Shown: positions 8,122 through 17,801, counted from the first letter of the stretch. The stretch: DNA of 64,000 bases from Nibrella saemangeumensis (GCF_039541915.1 NZ_BAABHD010000030.1:124001-188000); one strand, 5' to 3'. The notes: generated by a model from the letters alone, not told the origin. Numbers and translations: made by a program.

Positions 8122-11008
8122 ATGTTGTCCCCAGCTCCACTGCCAAAAATTTACCGGTATAGCTCCCCTCTACCTTCGCAACTTTCTCCGGGGTGCCTTC
8201 GGCAATGATTTCACCGCCTTTGTTGCCACCTTCCGGACCGAGATCGATGATATGGTCCGAAACTTTGATAACATCCAGGTTGTGTTCGATGATTAAAACC
8301 GTGTTGCCTTTATCAACCAGCTTGTTCAAGACAGCCAGCAGGTGCGAAATATCCTGAAAGTGCAAACCCGTGGTTGGTTCGTCAAGAATGTACATGGTCT
8401 TGCCAGTGTCTTTCTTAGACAACTCCTCCGCTAGCTTTACCCGCTGGGCCTCACCACCCGACAGGGTCGTAGCATGCTGCCCTAGTGTGATATAGCCCAA
8501 CCCAACATCATTCAGCGTCTGCACTTTGCGCAGAATCTTAGGCTGACTAGCGAAGAAGTCCAGCGCCTGCTCGACCGTCATGTCCAGCACATCGGCAATA
8601 GACTTGCCTTTGAAGCGTACTTCCAGCGTCTCGCGGTTAAAGCGCTTACCCTTGCAGGTTTCGCAGGCGACGTGTACATCCGGCAGAAACTCCATCTCGA
8701 TCTTCTTCATACCGGCACCTTCACAATCTTCGCAGCGGCCTCCCTTCACGTTAAAGGAGAAGCGACCCGGCTTGTACCCGCGAATTTTAGCTTCGGGCAG
8801 TTCGGCAAACAAGGCGCGGATGTCGGAGAACATACCGGTGTACGTGGCCGGGTTAGATCGGGGTGTCCGGCCGATCGGCGACTGGTCTACTTCAATTACT
8901 TTGTCCAAATACTCCAACCCTTCTACCGACTTAAACGACAGCGGCTCCCGCTTCGATTTATAGAAGTGCCGGTTCAGCACCGGGAATAAAGTCTCGTGAA
9001 TCAAAGACGACTTGCCGCTGCCTGACACGCCCGTTATACAAACCATCCGGCCCAGCGGCAGCTTCAGGGTTACATTCTTCAGGTTATGACCGGTAGCGCC
9101 TTTAATGATCAAAAACTTGCCGTTACCCTTCCGACGCTCGGCGGGTACCTCAATCGCCCGGCGACCACTCAGGTAATCAGCCGTGGTGCTGCCGTTTCGC
9201 AGAAATTCTTCGGGTGTGCCAATCCCCACAATCTGACCACCATGCCGGCCGGCTCCCGGACCAATGTCCAGAATAAAATCCGACTCCAGCATCATGTCTT
9301 TGTCGTGTTCGACCACCAATACCGTATTACCCAGATCGCGCAGGTTCTTCAGTGAGTCGATCAGCTTTACGTTATCGCGCTGATGCAGACCGATGCTGGG
9401 CTCATCCATTATGTACAACACACCGACCAACTGCGTGCCGATTTGCGTCGCAAGCCGGATACGCTGCGCTTCCCCTCCGGACAAGGTCCGCAACGGCCGG
9501 TCGAGCGTCAGGTAATCCAGACCGATATCGAGCAGGAAGCCAATGCGCTTGCGGATTTCCTTCAGTACTTCCCGTCCTATTACGTTCTGACGCTCCGACA
9601 ACCGGTCTTCGAGATTGGTCATCCAGGCCGACAGTTCCGAAATGTCTAATCGGGCCAATTCAGCAATATTTTTATCGGCGATCAGGAAGTACAACGACTC
9701 CTTCTTCAACCGGGCTCCGTTACACTCCGGACAGGTATTGACCACCATAAAGTCTTTCAGCCACTCCTGAATCTTTTCGGAGCCGTTCTCCTGCTGACGC
9801 TTCAAAAAGGGTATGATGCCCTCAAATTTAAAGTTATAATAATCTTCACCAGGGTGTTTCTTGGACGGCATGGTCGCTTCTTCCTGGTCGCCAAACAGCA
9901 GCACATTCAGTAATTCGGGCGGATATTTGGTCAGCGGAGTACTCAGACTTAATTTGAATTTCTTCAGGATGACCTCAATCTCCCGAAAAAACCAAAGTTC
10001 ACGATATTCACCTAAGGGGGCAATGGCACCCCGACTGATGCTTAGGGACTTATCGGGAATAACTGACTCCTCGGTAATCTCTTCCACCACGCCAAGACCC
10101 TGACAAACCGGGCACCACCCGTAGGGTGAGTTAAAGGAGAACGTATTGGGCGAAGGCTCATCGTAGCTGATGCCCGACTCCGGGTCCATCAGGTTCTGCG
10201 AGAAGTAAATCACTTGGCCATCCTGGTCAAGAATCTGCATGGCTCCCTTGCCCTGCTTCAGTGCCGTCTGCACCGACTGCGAGAGCCGGAAACGATCTTC
10301 GGGCCGGGGAATGATCCGGTCAATGACAATCTCAACATCGTGTACCTTATAGCGGTCAAGCTGCATCTTGGGCACTATGTCCTGCACCTGCCCATCCACG
10401 CGCACTTTGGTATACCCCAGTTTGGCAATCTGCACAAACAGCTCGCGGTAATGCCCCTTCCGGCCTTTGACCACGGGTGCCAGCAACGTCAGCTTTTGGC
10501 CGTTGTACTGATTCAGTATCTGATCAATAATCTGGTCCTGCGACTGACGGGTCATTTTCCGGCCTGTGGCATAAGAGTAGGCATCCCCGGCTCTGGCAAA
10601 CAACAGACGCAGAAAGTCATAAATCTCCGTAGTGGTGCCGACTGTGGACCGGGGGTTTTTGGAGGTGGTCTTCTGCTCAATAGAGATCACCGGACTCAGC
10701 CCGTTGATCTTGTCGACATCGGGCCGCTCCATATCGCCGATGAACGAGCGGGCGTAGGCCGAAAAGCTCTCCATATACCGGCGCTGTCCTTCGGCGTAGA
10801 TGGTATCAAACGCCAGTGACGATTTGCCGCTGCCGCTGATACCCGTCACAACCACCAGCTTATTGCGGGGAATGGTAACGTCAATATTTTTCAGATTATG
10901 TTCGCGGGCACCCAGCACCTCAATCTGCTCAAAGCCCGTTAATTCAATATCGGTGAGACTATGACCGTCCCGGTGTGCCGGTTCGGTCGTAACTTTGTTT
11001 TCCGTCAC
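8111..11008 (-). CDS. uvrA: Excinuclease ABC subunit A
   Basis: UvrA is the damage-recognition ATPase of nucleotide excision repair and works with UvrB and UvrC. The 965-residue protein has both ABC modules: Walker A GISGSGKSS near residue 57 and GVSGSGKSS in the second half, two LSGGEAQR signatures, and zinc-finger cysteines (CPVC/CPEC in the first half, CEDC/CETC in the second). Length is typical. The start is GTG; no earlier ATG is better placed. The C-terminal residues SNR and the stop are encoded by the same palindrome that ends the neighbouring transposase gene in inverted orientation, so the repeat sets the last codons of uvrA. Upstream lies a divergent toxin-antitoxin pair. Confidence 0.97.
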   Translation of the reverse strand: MTENKVTTEPAHRDGHSLTDIELTGFEQIEVLGAREHNLKNIDVTIPRNKLVVVTGISGSGKSSLAFDTIYAEGQRRYMESFSAYARSFIGDMERPDVDKINGLSPVISIEQKTTSKNPRSTVGTTTEIYDFLRLLFARAGDAYSYATGRKMTRQSQDQIIDQILNQYNGQKLTLLAPVVKGRKGHYRELFVQIAKLGYTKVRVDGQVQDIVPKMQLDRYKVHDVEIVIDRIIPRPEDRFRLSQSVQTALKQGKGAMQILDQDGQVIYFSQNLMDPESGISYDEPSPNTFSFNSPYGWCPVCQGLGVVEEITEESVIPDKSLSISRGAIAPLGEYRELWFFREIEVILKKFKLSLSTPLTKYPPELLNVLLFGDQEEATMPSKKHPGEDYYNFKFEGIIPFLKRQQENGSEKIQEWLKDFMVVNTCPECNGARLKKESLYFLIADKNIAELARLDISELSAWMTNLEDRLSERQNVIGREVLKEIRKRIGFLLDIGLDYLTLDRPLRTLSGGEAQRIRLATQIGTQLVGVLYIMDEPSIGLHQRDNVKLIDSLKNLRDLGNTVLVVEHDKDMMLESDFILDIGPGAGRHGGQIVGIGTPEEFLRNGSTTADYLSGRRAIEVPAERRKGNGKFLIIKGATGHNLKNVTLKLPLGRMVCITGVSGSGKSSLIHETLFPVLNRHFYKSKREPLSFKSVEGLEYLDKVIEVDQSPIGRTPRSNPATYTGMFSDIRALFAELPEAKIRGYKPGRFSFNVKGGRCEDCEGAGMKKIEMEFLPDVHVACETCKGKRFNRETLEVRFKGKSIADVLDMTVEQALDFFASQPKILRKVQTLNDVGLGYITLGQHATTLSGGEAQRVKLAEELSKKDTGKTMYILDEPTTGLHFQDISHLLAVLNKLVDKGNTVLIIEHNLDVIKVSDHIIDLGPEGGNKGGEIIAEGTPEKVAKVEGSYTGKFLAVELGTTSNR

Positions 11009-11147
11009 GTGATGAAAAGCCTTATTCTTAATTCTAACAGAAAAGAGAAAATTTTGGTTTGGTGTAGCGTTAAGTTTACAGTTAATGGGGAGGAGGTCCT
11101 TTTTCTCTTTAAAATCTTATCTTTACTACGATAAATGGCCAGCTTAT

Positions 11148-11399
11148 ATGAAAGCACTTGAGTTTGAGACAACCATTGAAAACGGCAAAATTACGTTGCC
11201 CGAGACAATGTCCAACCTTGATAAAAGTCAGGTTCGGGTCATTGTCCTATGGGAGGAAATGGAGGTTTCTGAACGCGGGCAGAACTATGACCCTGTAGCA
11301 GTAGAAGGAGCGCTGCGGTCGTTACACGAGATAAACCTGTTTGAATCTGTGCCAGACCCCATTGCCTGGCAAAAACAACTGCGGAATGAGTGGGATTGA
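11148..11399 (+). CDS. Putative antitoxin of a VapBC-type pair
   Basis: An 83-residue protein directly upstream of, and overlapping by 14 bases, a PIN-domain gene. The N-terminus (MKALEFETTIENGKITLPE) reads like the swapped-hairpin DNA-binding strands of small antitoxins, with the I-x-L-P pattern. The C-terminal half is acidic/aromatic and probably wraps the toxin. A near -7 element (TATCTTTA, about 11118-11125) lies 23 bases before the ATG. Such antitoxins usually repress their own operon. The assignment rests on gene order, size and pattern; no exact family is claimed. Confidence 0.7.
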   Translation: MKALEFETTIENGKITLPETMSNLDKSQVRVIVLWEEMEVSERGQNYDPVAVEGALRSLHEINLFESVPDPIAWQKQLRNEWD

Positions 11400-11778
11400 A
11401 ATACGGACTGGAGCAGGTGTCCTGGATTCCAACATATTAATCTATCTCTCAAAAGGGCAACTCTCTTTCAAAACCATTAGTGATCGGTACGATGCTATCT
11501 ATATCCCATCAATTGTTTACATGGAAGTTCTGGGATTCCCGTTCAGAGATGCCGAGGAGGAGAGCCGATTAGTTAATTTCCTTAACACGCTGCCTGTATA
11601 TCAAACCGATATGGATATAGCAAACCTGGTGATTCAGTACCGAAAGCAGAGCAGAATCAAATTGCCCGATGCTATAATTCTTGCTACGGCTCGGAAGCTT
11701 GGCGCGGAGTTAATGACACAAAATGTAAATGACTTTCAAAACATTGACCCGAAAGTCCCGATTGTATCACCGTTCTAA
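11386..11778 (+). CDS. PIN-domain toxin (VapC-like ribonuclease)
   Basis: A 130-residue PIN-domain protein, probably a metal-dependent endoribonuclease toxin. The four acidic positions are present: Asp in GVLDSNILIY (near residue 14), Glu in YMEVLGFP (near 45), Asp in LPDAIILATA (near 95) and Asp in NVNDFQ (near 113). The ATG at 11386 overlaps the antitoxin stop by 14 bases, typical of coupled toxin-antitoxin translation. The longer frame upstream reads through the antitoxin and has no support. It is followed by the convergent YigZ-like gene 10 bases later. The RNA target cannot be predicted. Confidence 0.85.
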   Translation: MSGIEIRTGAGVLDSNILIYLSKGQLSFKTISDRYDAIYIPSIVYMEVLGFPFRDAEEESRLVNFLNTLPVYQTDMDIANLVIQYRKQSRIKLPDAIILATARKLGAELMTQNVNDFQNIDPKVPIVSPF

Positions 11779-11787
11779 AGCTACTTT

Positions 11788-12396
11788 TTACCTAAGCCAC
11801 CTGACCGTTATGCCCTCCAGCTTCTCCAGCCGCCCGATTATGCCATTGACCATTGTCCTCCGCAACTCAATCTCCAGGCTACACTCGTTATCAAAAGACT
11901 GGCTTATGACAGTAAGCTGCTGATCTTTGATTACTTTCATTACTTCATTCATCTGTTCGTAGACAAACCGGACCAGGTACACTTCATTGACGGTTTTTTC
12001 CACCACTGTTGCCTGGGTCAGCGCATCAGCCGTTGCCGACTTATAGGCGTTGATGAGCCCCGGAACACCCAGCAACGTTCCTCCGAAATAACGCACTACA
12101 ACCACCAGAATGTTAGTCAGGTCATGCGAATACAACGTATTCAGGATTGGCCGGCCGGCCGTACCGCTGGGTTCGCCGTCATCATTGACGCGGTAGTTGT
12201 TGCGGTCAAGCCCAAGACGATAAGCGTAACAGTGATGCCGGGCCTTAGGGTGTTCTTTATGGACAGCCTCCAGATGCGCTTTTACCTCAGCCTCCCTGAC
12301 AACCGGAAAAGCATAAGCCAGAAACCTGCTTCCTTTCTCTTTAAACAGTCCCTCAGCCGGGCCGGCCAGGGTACGATAAGTATCTTCAAATAACAT
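11788..12396 (-). CDS. YigZ/IMPACT-family protein
   Basis: A 202-residue protein of the YigZ/IMPACT family (UPF0029 N-terminal domain plus a ferredoxin-like C-terminal domain). The family signature is present: HHCYAYRLG, then DDGEPSGTAGRPIL, then VVVRYFGGTLLGVPGL. Its cellular role in bacteria is not well defined; eukaryotic relatives regulate a translation kinase. The ATG at 12396 is preferred over the TTG at 12402 because it is the first ATG and fits family N-termini (MLFEDTYRTL). A -7 element for this gene lies at 12425-12432. It converges with the PIN toxin gene 10 bases away. Confidence 0.9.
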   Translation of the reverse strand: MLFEDTYRTLAGPAEGLFKEKGSRFLAYAFPVVREAEVKAHLEAVHKEHPKARHHCYAYRLGLDRNNYRVNDDGEPSGTAGRPILNTLYSHDLTNILVVVVRYFGGTLLGVPGLINAYKSATADALTQATVVEKTVNEVYLVRFVYEQMNEVMKVIKDQQLTVISQSFDNECSLEIELRRTMVNGIIGRLEKLEGITVRWLR

Positions 12397-12424
12397 TAAC
12401 AAAGAATCAGCTAGATAGTAAGGC

Positions 12425-12432
12425 CAAATATA
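12425..12432 (-). promoter_or_regulatory. -7 element for the YigZ-like gene
   Basis: On the - strand TATATTTG is an exact TAnnTTTG match 29 bases before the ATG at 12396. The -33 TTG is not clear. Confidence 0.5.
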
Positions 12433-12490
12433 CGGCAGGGAATGTATCCGAGAGGTAACCGTTTACACCCAAGTAAAAACAGGAAGGGGG

Positions 12491-12513
12491 ACTACGCAGT
12501 TATACTGCGTAGT
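12491..12513. repeat. Perfect 10-bp hairpin in front of membrane-protein gene
   Basis: ACTACGCAGT, a 3-base loop and ACTGCGTAGT, followed by GTTTTAT. It lies 26 bases before the ATG at 12539. It may be a leader hairpin or a weak terminator; its position inside the longest frame argues that translation starts after it. Confidence 0.5.
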
Positions 12514-12538
12514 GTTTTATCATTCTTCCTCTACTACT

Positions 12539-13648
12539 ATGGCGACACCACCGCCAAACGATACCTCTGGTTCAACCGATCACCTGGCGTTGCGCTATCT
12601 CCGGCGTTCGCTCGACACGGCGCACCCAGCCGACGAGCCGTTTGTGATGAACGACTGGGAGCATCGGATTTTTCATCAGGTTAAACGGCAGACCGTAATG
12701 CTGGTTACCTTATTGGGTACTATCGGCCTGCTGCTGCTTTACCTGCCCCAATTTTTTTGGCCAGACTTCTTTTCCACTACACCGATTCCTGTTTTCAATC
12801 AGACATACGAGGCTCCGCTGATCACCATTTTGTACGGTATTCTGCTCGTCTATCTGGAGGTTTACCTGCTGATCTACGTTAACCTGCGGGCAATACGCAT
12901 CCTGATGGCCCTATGCCAGTTTCCCCGTGCTCACGACCCGCAATACGAAAGACACCTATACGCTATGACCGAAGCCGCTGTGGAGACCGATAAATCCGGG
13001 CTGCTCCTCTTTGGCCAGTCTCCTTATTTTAGTCTGCCCCGGTGGGGCCTGACCATTTTCTTTTTGTATACCAAACTGAAAGCTGCCCTCAGTACTTATG
13101 TGATCAGGCTTCTGCTGAGACAACTTCCGGGTGGCTACGCGCTGCCGGCCATGACGAATAGTCTCGTAAGTATTCCAGTCTTTGCGGTCTGGAACATCAT
13201 TGCTTCCGTAGCGGTCATTCACGAGGCCCGGATCCGGATCATGGCCCCCTCTACCATCCGCGGATTTGTCGATGAAATCCATGAAGAATGGGGTCACAAT
13301 GAGCAGTTCTGCTCCCTGATTCCGGAAGCGCTTTCGTTTCTGTCTATCCAAGACCGGCAATTTAACTATGCCCATTTGTTATTTACCGAAGAGTTGATGG
13401 ACCGGTTTGGGCTGGACGTAATTCGCCCCAAAGGCAAATTTTTGGAACAGATCGGCCAGGTTTCGGAAGATGTCCGCCGGGGTCTCGAACGGCTCATTGT
13501 GTTTGGTGCCCTGATCGACGGCCGGTTATCGCGGCTCGAAAAGCGCCGGCTGCGGCAACTGAAAGCTAATGGCTGGCTTACCTATAAAATGGCCGATATA
13601 AAAGCCATAGGCCGGCAATTTAATCACGGTCAGGGCTTATGGGTATAA
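12539..13648 (+). CDS. Conserved membrane protein of unknown function
   Basis: A 369-residue integral membrane protein. Hydrophobic segments appear near residues 48-68 and 95-118. A third stretch is near 180, and another region near 205-225. A cytoplasmic-type C-terminal domain of about 140 residues is rich in charged residues. I recognise it only as a type of uncharacterised Bacteroidota membrane protein. The ATG at 12539 is chosen because the longer frame starts with a GTG that sits in a hairpin (12491-12513). The gene lies between the divergent YigZ-like gene and the secreted esterase gene, with no clear functional link to either. Confidence 0.7.
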   Translation: MATPPPNDTSGSTDHLALRYLRRSLDTAHPADEPFVMNDWEHRIFHQVKRQTVMLVTLLGTIGLLLLYLPQFFWPDFFSTTPIPVFNQTYEAPLITILYGILLVYLEVYLLIYVNLRAIRILMALCQFPRAHDPQYERHLYAMTEAAVETDKSGLLLFGQSPYFSLPRWGLTIFFLYTKLKAALSTYVIRLLLRQLPGGYALPAMTNSLVSIPVFAVWNIIASVAVIHEARIRIMAPSTIRGFVDEIHEEWGHNEQFCSLIPEALSFLSIQDRQFNYAHLLFTEELMDRFGLDVIRPKGKFLEQIGQVSEDVRRGLERLIVFGALIDGRLSRLEKRRLRQLKANGWLTYKMADIKAIGRQFNHGQGLWV

Positions 13649-13761
13649 GGTACCGGTTAACCATGGCACCACAGCCACACAGGGAAACTGATTAAATGGA
13701 CTTTCCATATACCGGCTTTGTTGCTTTATTTTGTATAAATAATTGAGGTAAAGGCTGTTAA

Positions 13762-15786
13762 ATGAAACTATGTGCTAACTATCTACTTATCGTTCTTCTT
13801 TGTCTGACCGGTTCGCGTTCCGCGTTGGCCCAATTAGAGGTTAGTTACCCGTTTCCACGAATGGTGGTCCAGCGTAATAGCGACAATCAGGCTCCGCTGC
13901 ATATTGCCGGTACCTTTACTATACCCGTCGACCGGATTGAAGTGCGGCTGACCCCCGTTCTGCAAAAGCACGGCCGGCCCACCAACTGGCTGCTGCTTCA
14001 GGCTGACCCGAAGAACGGTGTTTTTGAAGGAACCATACAGGCCGAAGGTGGCTGGTATACCCTGGACGTACGGGGCATGCGCGAAGGACGGATGGTGAGC
14101 CTTGCCCAGGTGGAGCGGGTCGGTGTTGGCGAGGTATTCCTGGTGGCTGGCCAGTCAAATGCCATGGGCGTACCAAACTTAGGGTCGAAAAGTGCTTCGG
14201 AACGGGTTGTATCCTTCGATGCCATCAACTGGCATTACAACAAGAACGATGTGCTGGAAGCAAAGGACAATCCTTTTCCAGTACCTAAATTTACCCAGCT
14301 GCGCGATCGTTGCTACATATATCCCATGGGCGAAGCCGCCTGGGCCTGGAGTGAACTGGGTGATATGATTGCCGACCGCTTCGGCGTACCCGTAGCCTTT
14401 TTCAATGCCTCCTGCCCGTCTACCGTGGCCGAAAACTGGAGCGCCACCGCCAACGGCATACCGGCCGTCAACATCTTTAATAGCAAACCCTGGCCATACC
14501 TGCAGCCTTACACCAATTTGCGGAATACCCTACAGTATTTTCACAGCCAATTCGGCATACGGGCTTTACTCTGGTTTCATGGCGAATCAGACGCGATCCC
14601 TCTCCGGACCTCGACCGAAAACTACCGCCGGTTTGTTCAGGATCTTATCAACGCTACACGCCGGGACTATGCTCCGCACCTAACCTGGGTAGTGGCCAAA
14701 GGATCGGTTGGCCACGCTACGTCTACGCCCATATCGGCTATTATCAACGCGCAGAATCAGCTCATTCAAACCCCTGGCAACAACGTATGGCCGGGACCAG
14801 ACTCAGATGGCATCCAGGTACCAAGGCCCTCACACGGACATTTTGAAAATGTGAGAAATGGCCTTCAGGGCATCTCGCTTTTTGCGGCCTCCTGGAACCA
14901 GGCCCTGACAGATGATTTCTTTAAAAAGTCGCCCGTAAATCAGCCCTGGTGGTTTCTGCGGACAGGCCTTATTCCAGCACAGATTCCAGCGGGGACAGAG
15001 CTTCCGGTGCCTTTCAGCAAAGCCGGGTTTGAGAACGCCAGTCCCGACTACATCATCCAGTTACTCGACGGTCAGGGACAATTTATCAGCGAATTGGGGA
15101 GAGGCAAAACTAGCCCTGTCCGGCTGCGTATCCCGGACACCCTAAGCCCCGGCACCTACCGGTTCCGGGTAGTTTCCTCAAAGCCCGTACTGCCTGGGGT
15201 TCCTTCCGCTGCGTTTCGGGTAGTAGCACCGAGTGAGTCTGCCAGAACGCTTCTTGACGCGCAAGCCGAAACGGTTGGCTATATGAATGAGATTCACTGG
15301 CTAACGGCCCAGGAGCCAGCCGGTGGGCGCTTTGTGGTAGAGCGCCAGGATAGTCTGGGTCAATACCAGCCGCTGGGTGCGGTACAGACACGATCCGACG
15401 GCGGCCTGCATCATCTATACTCTATAACCGACCGGCAACCGCTACCGGGAGCCAACCGCTACCGGGTGCGCCATGAATTGCCCAACGGTAAGGTATATTA
15501 CAGCGCTGTAGTTATTACCAGCCCAATTGGGGATATCGATGAACCATTCCTTTTTCCCAACCCGACGGACGGCCATAATCTGCTGCTGCGGCTGCCGGAG
15601 AGCGGTAACTGGCAAATTGCGGTCCTTGATCTGAACGGGCGCGTGCGGTGGCAACAATCGCTGCTGGCCGTAGCCAACCGACTAATCCCGATACCGTTGC
15701 CGCCCAATCTTACCGATGGTATGTATATGATGCAGATTCAGAACACGAATCACCACGTAACCAAAAAACTCATTATTCACCGGTAG
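13762..15786 (+). CDS. Secreted sialate-O-acetylesterase-like protein with T9SS sorting domain
   Basis: A 674-residue exported esterase. A signal peptide covers about residues 1-23 (cleavage near ALAQ). A beta-sandwich region follows, then an SGNH-type esterase/SASA domain with the block-I motif VAGQSNAMG near residue 130 and a C-terminal-side His in SHGHFENV. The last 85 residues form a type IX secretion sorting domain: FLFPNPTDG, then VLDLNGRV, then LTDGMYMMQIQ ending in KKLIIHR. Type IX cargo is exported by the machinery that includes PorT, and a porT-like gene is present at 53.7 kb. The likely substrate is an O-acetylated sugar, possibly sialic acid. The 3' end overlaps the convergent gldE gene by 14 bases. 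Confidence 0.88.
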   Translation: MKLCANYLLIVLLCLTGSRSALAQLEVSYPFPRMVVQRNSDNQAPLHIAGTFTIPVDRIEVRLTPVLQKHGRPTNWLLLQADPKNGVFEGTIQAEGGWYTLDVRGMREGRMVSLAQVERVGVGEVFLVAGQSNAMGVPNLGSKSASERVVSFDAINWHYNKNDVLEAKDNPFPVPKFTQLRDRCYIYPMGEAAWAWSELGDMIADRFGVPVAFFNASCPSTVAENWSATANGIPAVNIFNSKPWPYLQPYTNLRNTLQYFHSQFGIRALLWFHGESDAIPLRTSTENYRRFVQDLINATRRDYAPHLTWVVAKGSVGHATSTPISAIINAQNQLIQTPGNNVWPGPDSDGIQVPRPSHGHFENVRNGLQGISLFAASWNQALTDDFFKKSPVNQPWWFLRTGLIPAQIPAGTELPVPFSKAGFENASPDYIIQLLDGQGQFISELGRGKTSPVRLRIPDTLSPGTYRFRVVSSKPVLPGVPSAAFRVVAPSESARTLLDAQAETVGYMNEIHWLTAQEPAGGRFVVERQDSLGQYQPLGAVQTRSDGGLHHLYSITDRQPLPGANRYRVRHELPNGKVYYSAVVITSPIGDIDEPFLFPNPTDGHNLLLRLPESGNWQIAVLDLNGRVRWQQSLLAVANRLIPIPLPPNLTDGMYMMQIQNTNHHVTKKLIIHR

Positions 15787-17134
15787 ACCGGCTATTGAGG
15801 GTTGTTGTCAGGCTGTTCTGGGTTATCCTAACCTCATTGATACGCTTATCGTCTGCGTTAAGAACGTGGAAGGTAAAATTCTCGTAGGTGATTTCTTCAC
15901 CGGAGGTAGGCAGGCGGTTGAAGAGCTCCAGCAGCAGACCGCCCAGCGACTCACTGTCCCCGCGCACATCTTCAAATACCGTCGGGTCAACATCCAGGAT
16001 GCGGCACACATCAGACAAGGGTACCTTACCCTCAATAACTACCGTCCGATCATCCAGCCGGCGGTAGTTTTCAGGCGTTTCGTCATCAAATTCATCATTA
16101 ATATCGCCGAAGATTTCTTCAATGATGTCTTCCAGGGTGATGAGTCCCCGCGTGCCGCCGTATTCGTCGACCACAATAGCCATGTGAACCCGCCGTTTCT
16201 GAAAATCCTGTAGCAGGTCATCAATTTTTTTATTTTCAGGGATGAAAAATACCGATCGCAGCAAGTTCTGCCAATGAAAGCCGTCCTCGCGGTGCAGATG
16301 CGGCAGCAAATCTTTTATGTACAGAATACCTTCGATCTGGTCGATGGATTCTTTATAGACCGGCACCCGCGAGTAGCCGGAGGCATTGATCTGCTCAATA
16401 AGTTCAGAGAAGGTAAGATCACTGGCAAAAGCGGTAACATCCATCCGGGCGCGCATTACCTGCCGGGCCGTCAGGTTGCTGAAGTTGACAATACCTTTCA
16501 GGATTTCACGCTCTTCGGCCGTGGCCTCACTGCTGGTCAGTTCCACAGCCTGGTTCAATTCCTCCATAGAGAGTTTATAGCCCCGGCGCTGAATCCGCTT
16601 GTCGACCTGGTTGCTGAGACTTACCAGCAGCAGCGAAAATGGCTTGAAAACCAGCGAGGCTACATGGGCCAGCGAAGCGGTTCGCCGGGCCATTTGCAGG
16701 TGGTTCTGACTGGCGTACACTTTAGGAATGATTTCCCCAAAAAGTACAATTGCCAGCGTAGTTGCCAGCGTGATACTTGTAAGTACCCATCCGGATGCTC
16801 TGGCGACCTGCCAGAGTTCCCACGTCAGGTAGGCCACGATAACGACGATGGCAATATTGAGGAGGTTGTTCAGGATAACGAGCGACGCCAGCAGGCGTTT
16901 AGGTCGTTCGAGCAGTAAGGTAATACGCCGGTCGGCCGGACGGCTACCATCCCGGCAGAGCGCCCGGTCTTCAGGTGTTAAGGAAAAGAAAGCCGCTTCG
17001 GCAGCGGAGGCCAGAGCAGCCAGCAGCAGAAGCAGCAGCAGGATGGCCACATAAGGCCCGTATAAAGTGAAATAGGTGCCCCAGCCGGCAGCGGCTGGGA
17101 GCACCTGTTGCGTTAACGGATCGCCAGGGTCCAT
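15773..17134 (-). CDS. gldE: GldE-like gliding-motility/CorC-HlyC family membrane protein
   Basis: A 453-residue protein with an N-terminal DUF21/CNNM membrane domain (hydrophobic segments to about residue 150). A pair of CBS domains follows (about 200-320, with VDEYGGTRGLITLEDIIEEIFGDI-type text) and then a CorC/HlyC C-terminal domain. In Bacteroidota the family member encoded next to ssb and mutY is GldE, a component linked to gliding motility and type IX secretion. The order mutY-ssb-gldE is seen here on one strand with short gaps (36 bases from ssb). gldD, which often follows gldE, is absent: the convergent esterase gene takes its place. Biochemical role unproven; related proteins bind Mg2+/nucleotides. 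Confidence 0.88.
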   Translation of the reverse strand: MDPGDPLTQQVLPAAAGWGTYFTLYGPYVAILLLLLLLAALASAAEAAFFSLTPEDRALCRDGSRPADRRITLLLERPKRLLASLVILNNLLNIAIVVIVAYLTWELWQVARASGWVLTSITLATTLAIVLFGEIIPKVYASQNHLQMARRTASLAHVASLVFKPFSLLLVSLSNQVDKRIQRRGYKLSMEELNQAVELTSSEATAEEREILKGIVNFSNLTARQVMRARMDVTAFASDLTFSELIEQINASGYSRVPVYKESIDQIEGILYIKDLLPHLHREDGFHWQNLLRSVFFIPENKKIDDLLQDFQKRRVHMAIVVDEYGGTRGLITLEDIIEEIFGDINDEFDDETPENYRRLDDRTVVIEGKVPLSDVCRILDVDPTVFEDVRGDSESLGGLLLELFNRLPTSGEEITYENFTFHVLNADDKRINEVRITQNSLTTTLNSRSTGE

Positions 17135-17170
17135 GCAAGTGGGGTCTGGTTCAACAATAAGCCGGTGGCT

Positions 17171-17728
17171 TTAGAAGGGTAAATCATCATCACCACCGCT
17201 TTCAAAAGGAGTCGGCTCAGGCTGACGACGCGTTGCCTGAGCGGCCGGACGGCTTTGGGCTGCCGGAGCCGCTGCCGCCGTTGCCGGAGCAGCCGCCTGG
17301 CGGGGAGCCGCAGCCTGCTGACGCGCCGGAGCGGGTGCCGCCACAGGAGCCTGCTCGGTATGCGTTTCACCGCTGTCCTGGCTTTCACCGCTGTTGGAGC
17401 GGCCACCGAGCAACTGCATACTGGTAGCCCGTACCCGTACCCCGGTACGCTGCGCACCATCTTTATCCTGCCAGGTCTCTGTTTTCAGTTTCCCCTCAAT
17501 ATATACCTGATTTCCTTTGCGCAAATATTGTTCGGCAATCTTGGCCAGGTTATCCCACAGTTCAATTTTGTGCCACTCGGTTTGTTCTACCCGTTCACCA
17601 TTGCGATTCGTGTACGACTCCGAGGTAGCGATATTGAACCGCGCTACCACCGACCCTCCGTCCAGATAACGGACTTCAGGATCGCTGCCTAAATTACCAA
17701 CTAAAATTACTTTGTTTACACCAGCCAT
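17171..17728 (-). CDS. ssb: Single-stranded DNA-binding protein
   Basis: A 185-residue SSB with an N-terminal OB fold (MAGVNKVILVGNLGSDPEVRY to about residue 110). It is followed by a long flexible linker rich in Ala, Pro and Gln and by the acidic protein-docking tip GGDDDLPF at the C-terminus, which recruits repair and replication proteins. Length is a little above the E. coli protein owing to the low-complexity linker. It lies between mutY and gldE on the same strand. A good promoter (-33 TTG, 19-base spacer, TATTTTTG) lies immediately before the ATG, so its transcript may have almost no leader. Confidence 0.96.
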   Translation of the reverse strand: MAGVNKVILVGNLGSDPEVRYLDGGSVVARFNIATSESYTNRNGERVEQTEWHKIELWDNLAKIAEQYLRKGNQVYIEGKLKTETWQDKDGAQRTGVRVRATSMQLLGGRSNSGESQDSGETHTEQAPVAAPAPARQQAAAPRQAAAPATAAAAPAAQSRPAAQATRRQPEPTPFESGGDDDLPF

Positions 17729-17732
17729 AAGT

Positions 17733-17762
17733 CAAAAATAGTTAAACAGATGAAATTTACAA
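17733..17762 (-). promoter_or_regulatory. Promoter for ssb-gldE
   Basis: On the - strand: TTG (17762-17760), a 19-base spacer, then TATTTTTG (17740-17733). The predicted start of transcription falls at or next to the ssb ATG (17728), which would give a leaderless or near-leaderless mRNA. Confidence 0.5.
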
Positions 17763-17801
17763 GCGGGCTCTAAGAAGTTAAAGTTATTGAAAAAAACCGA
17801 C

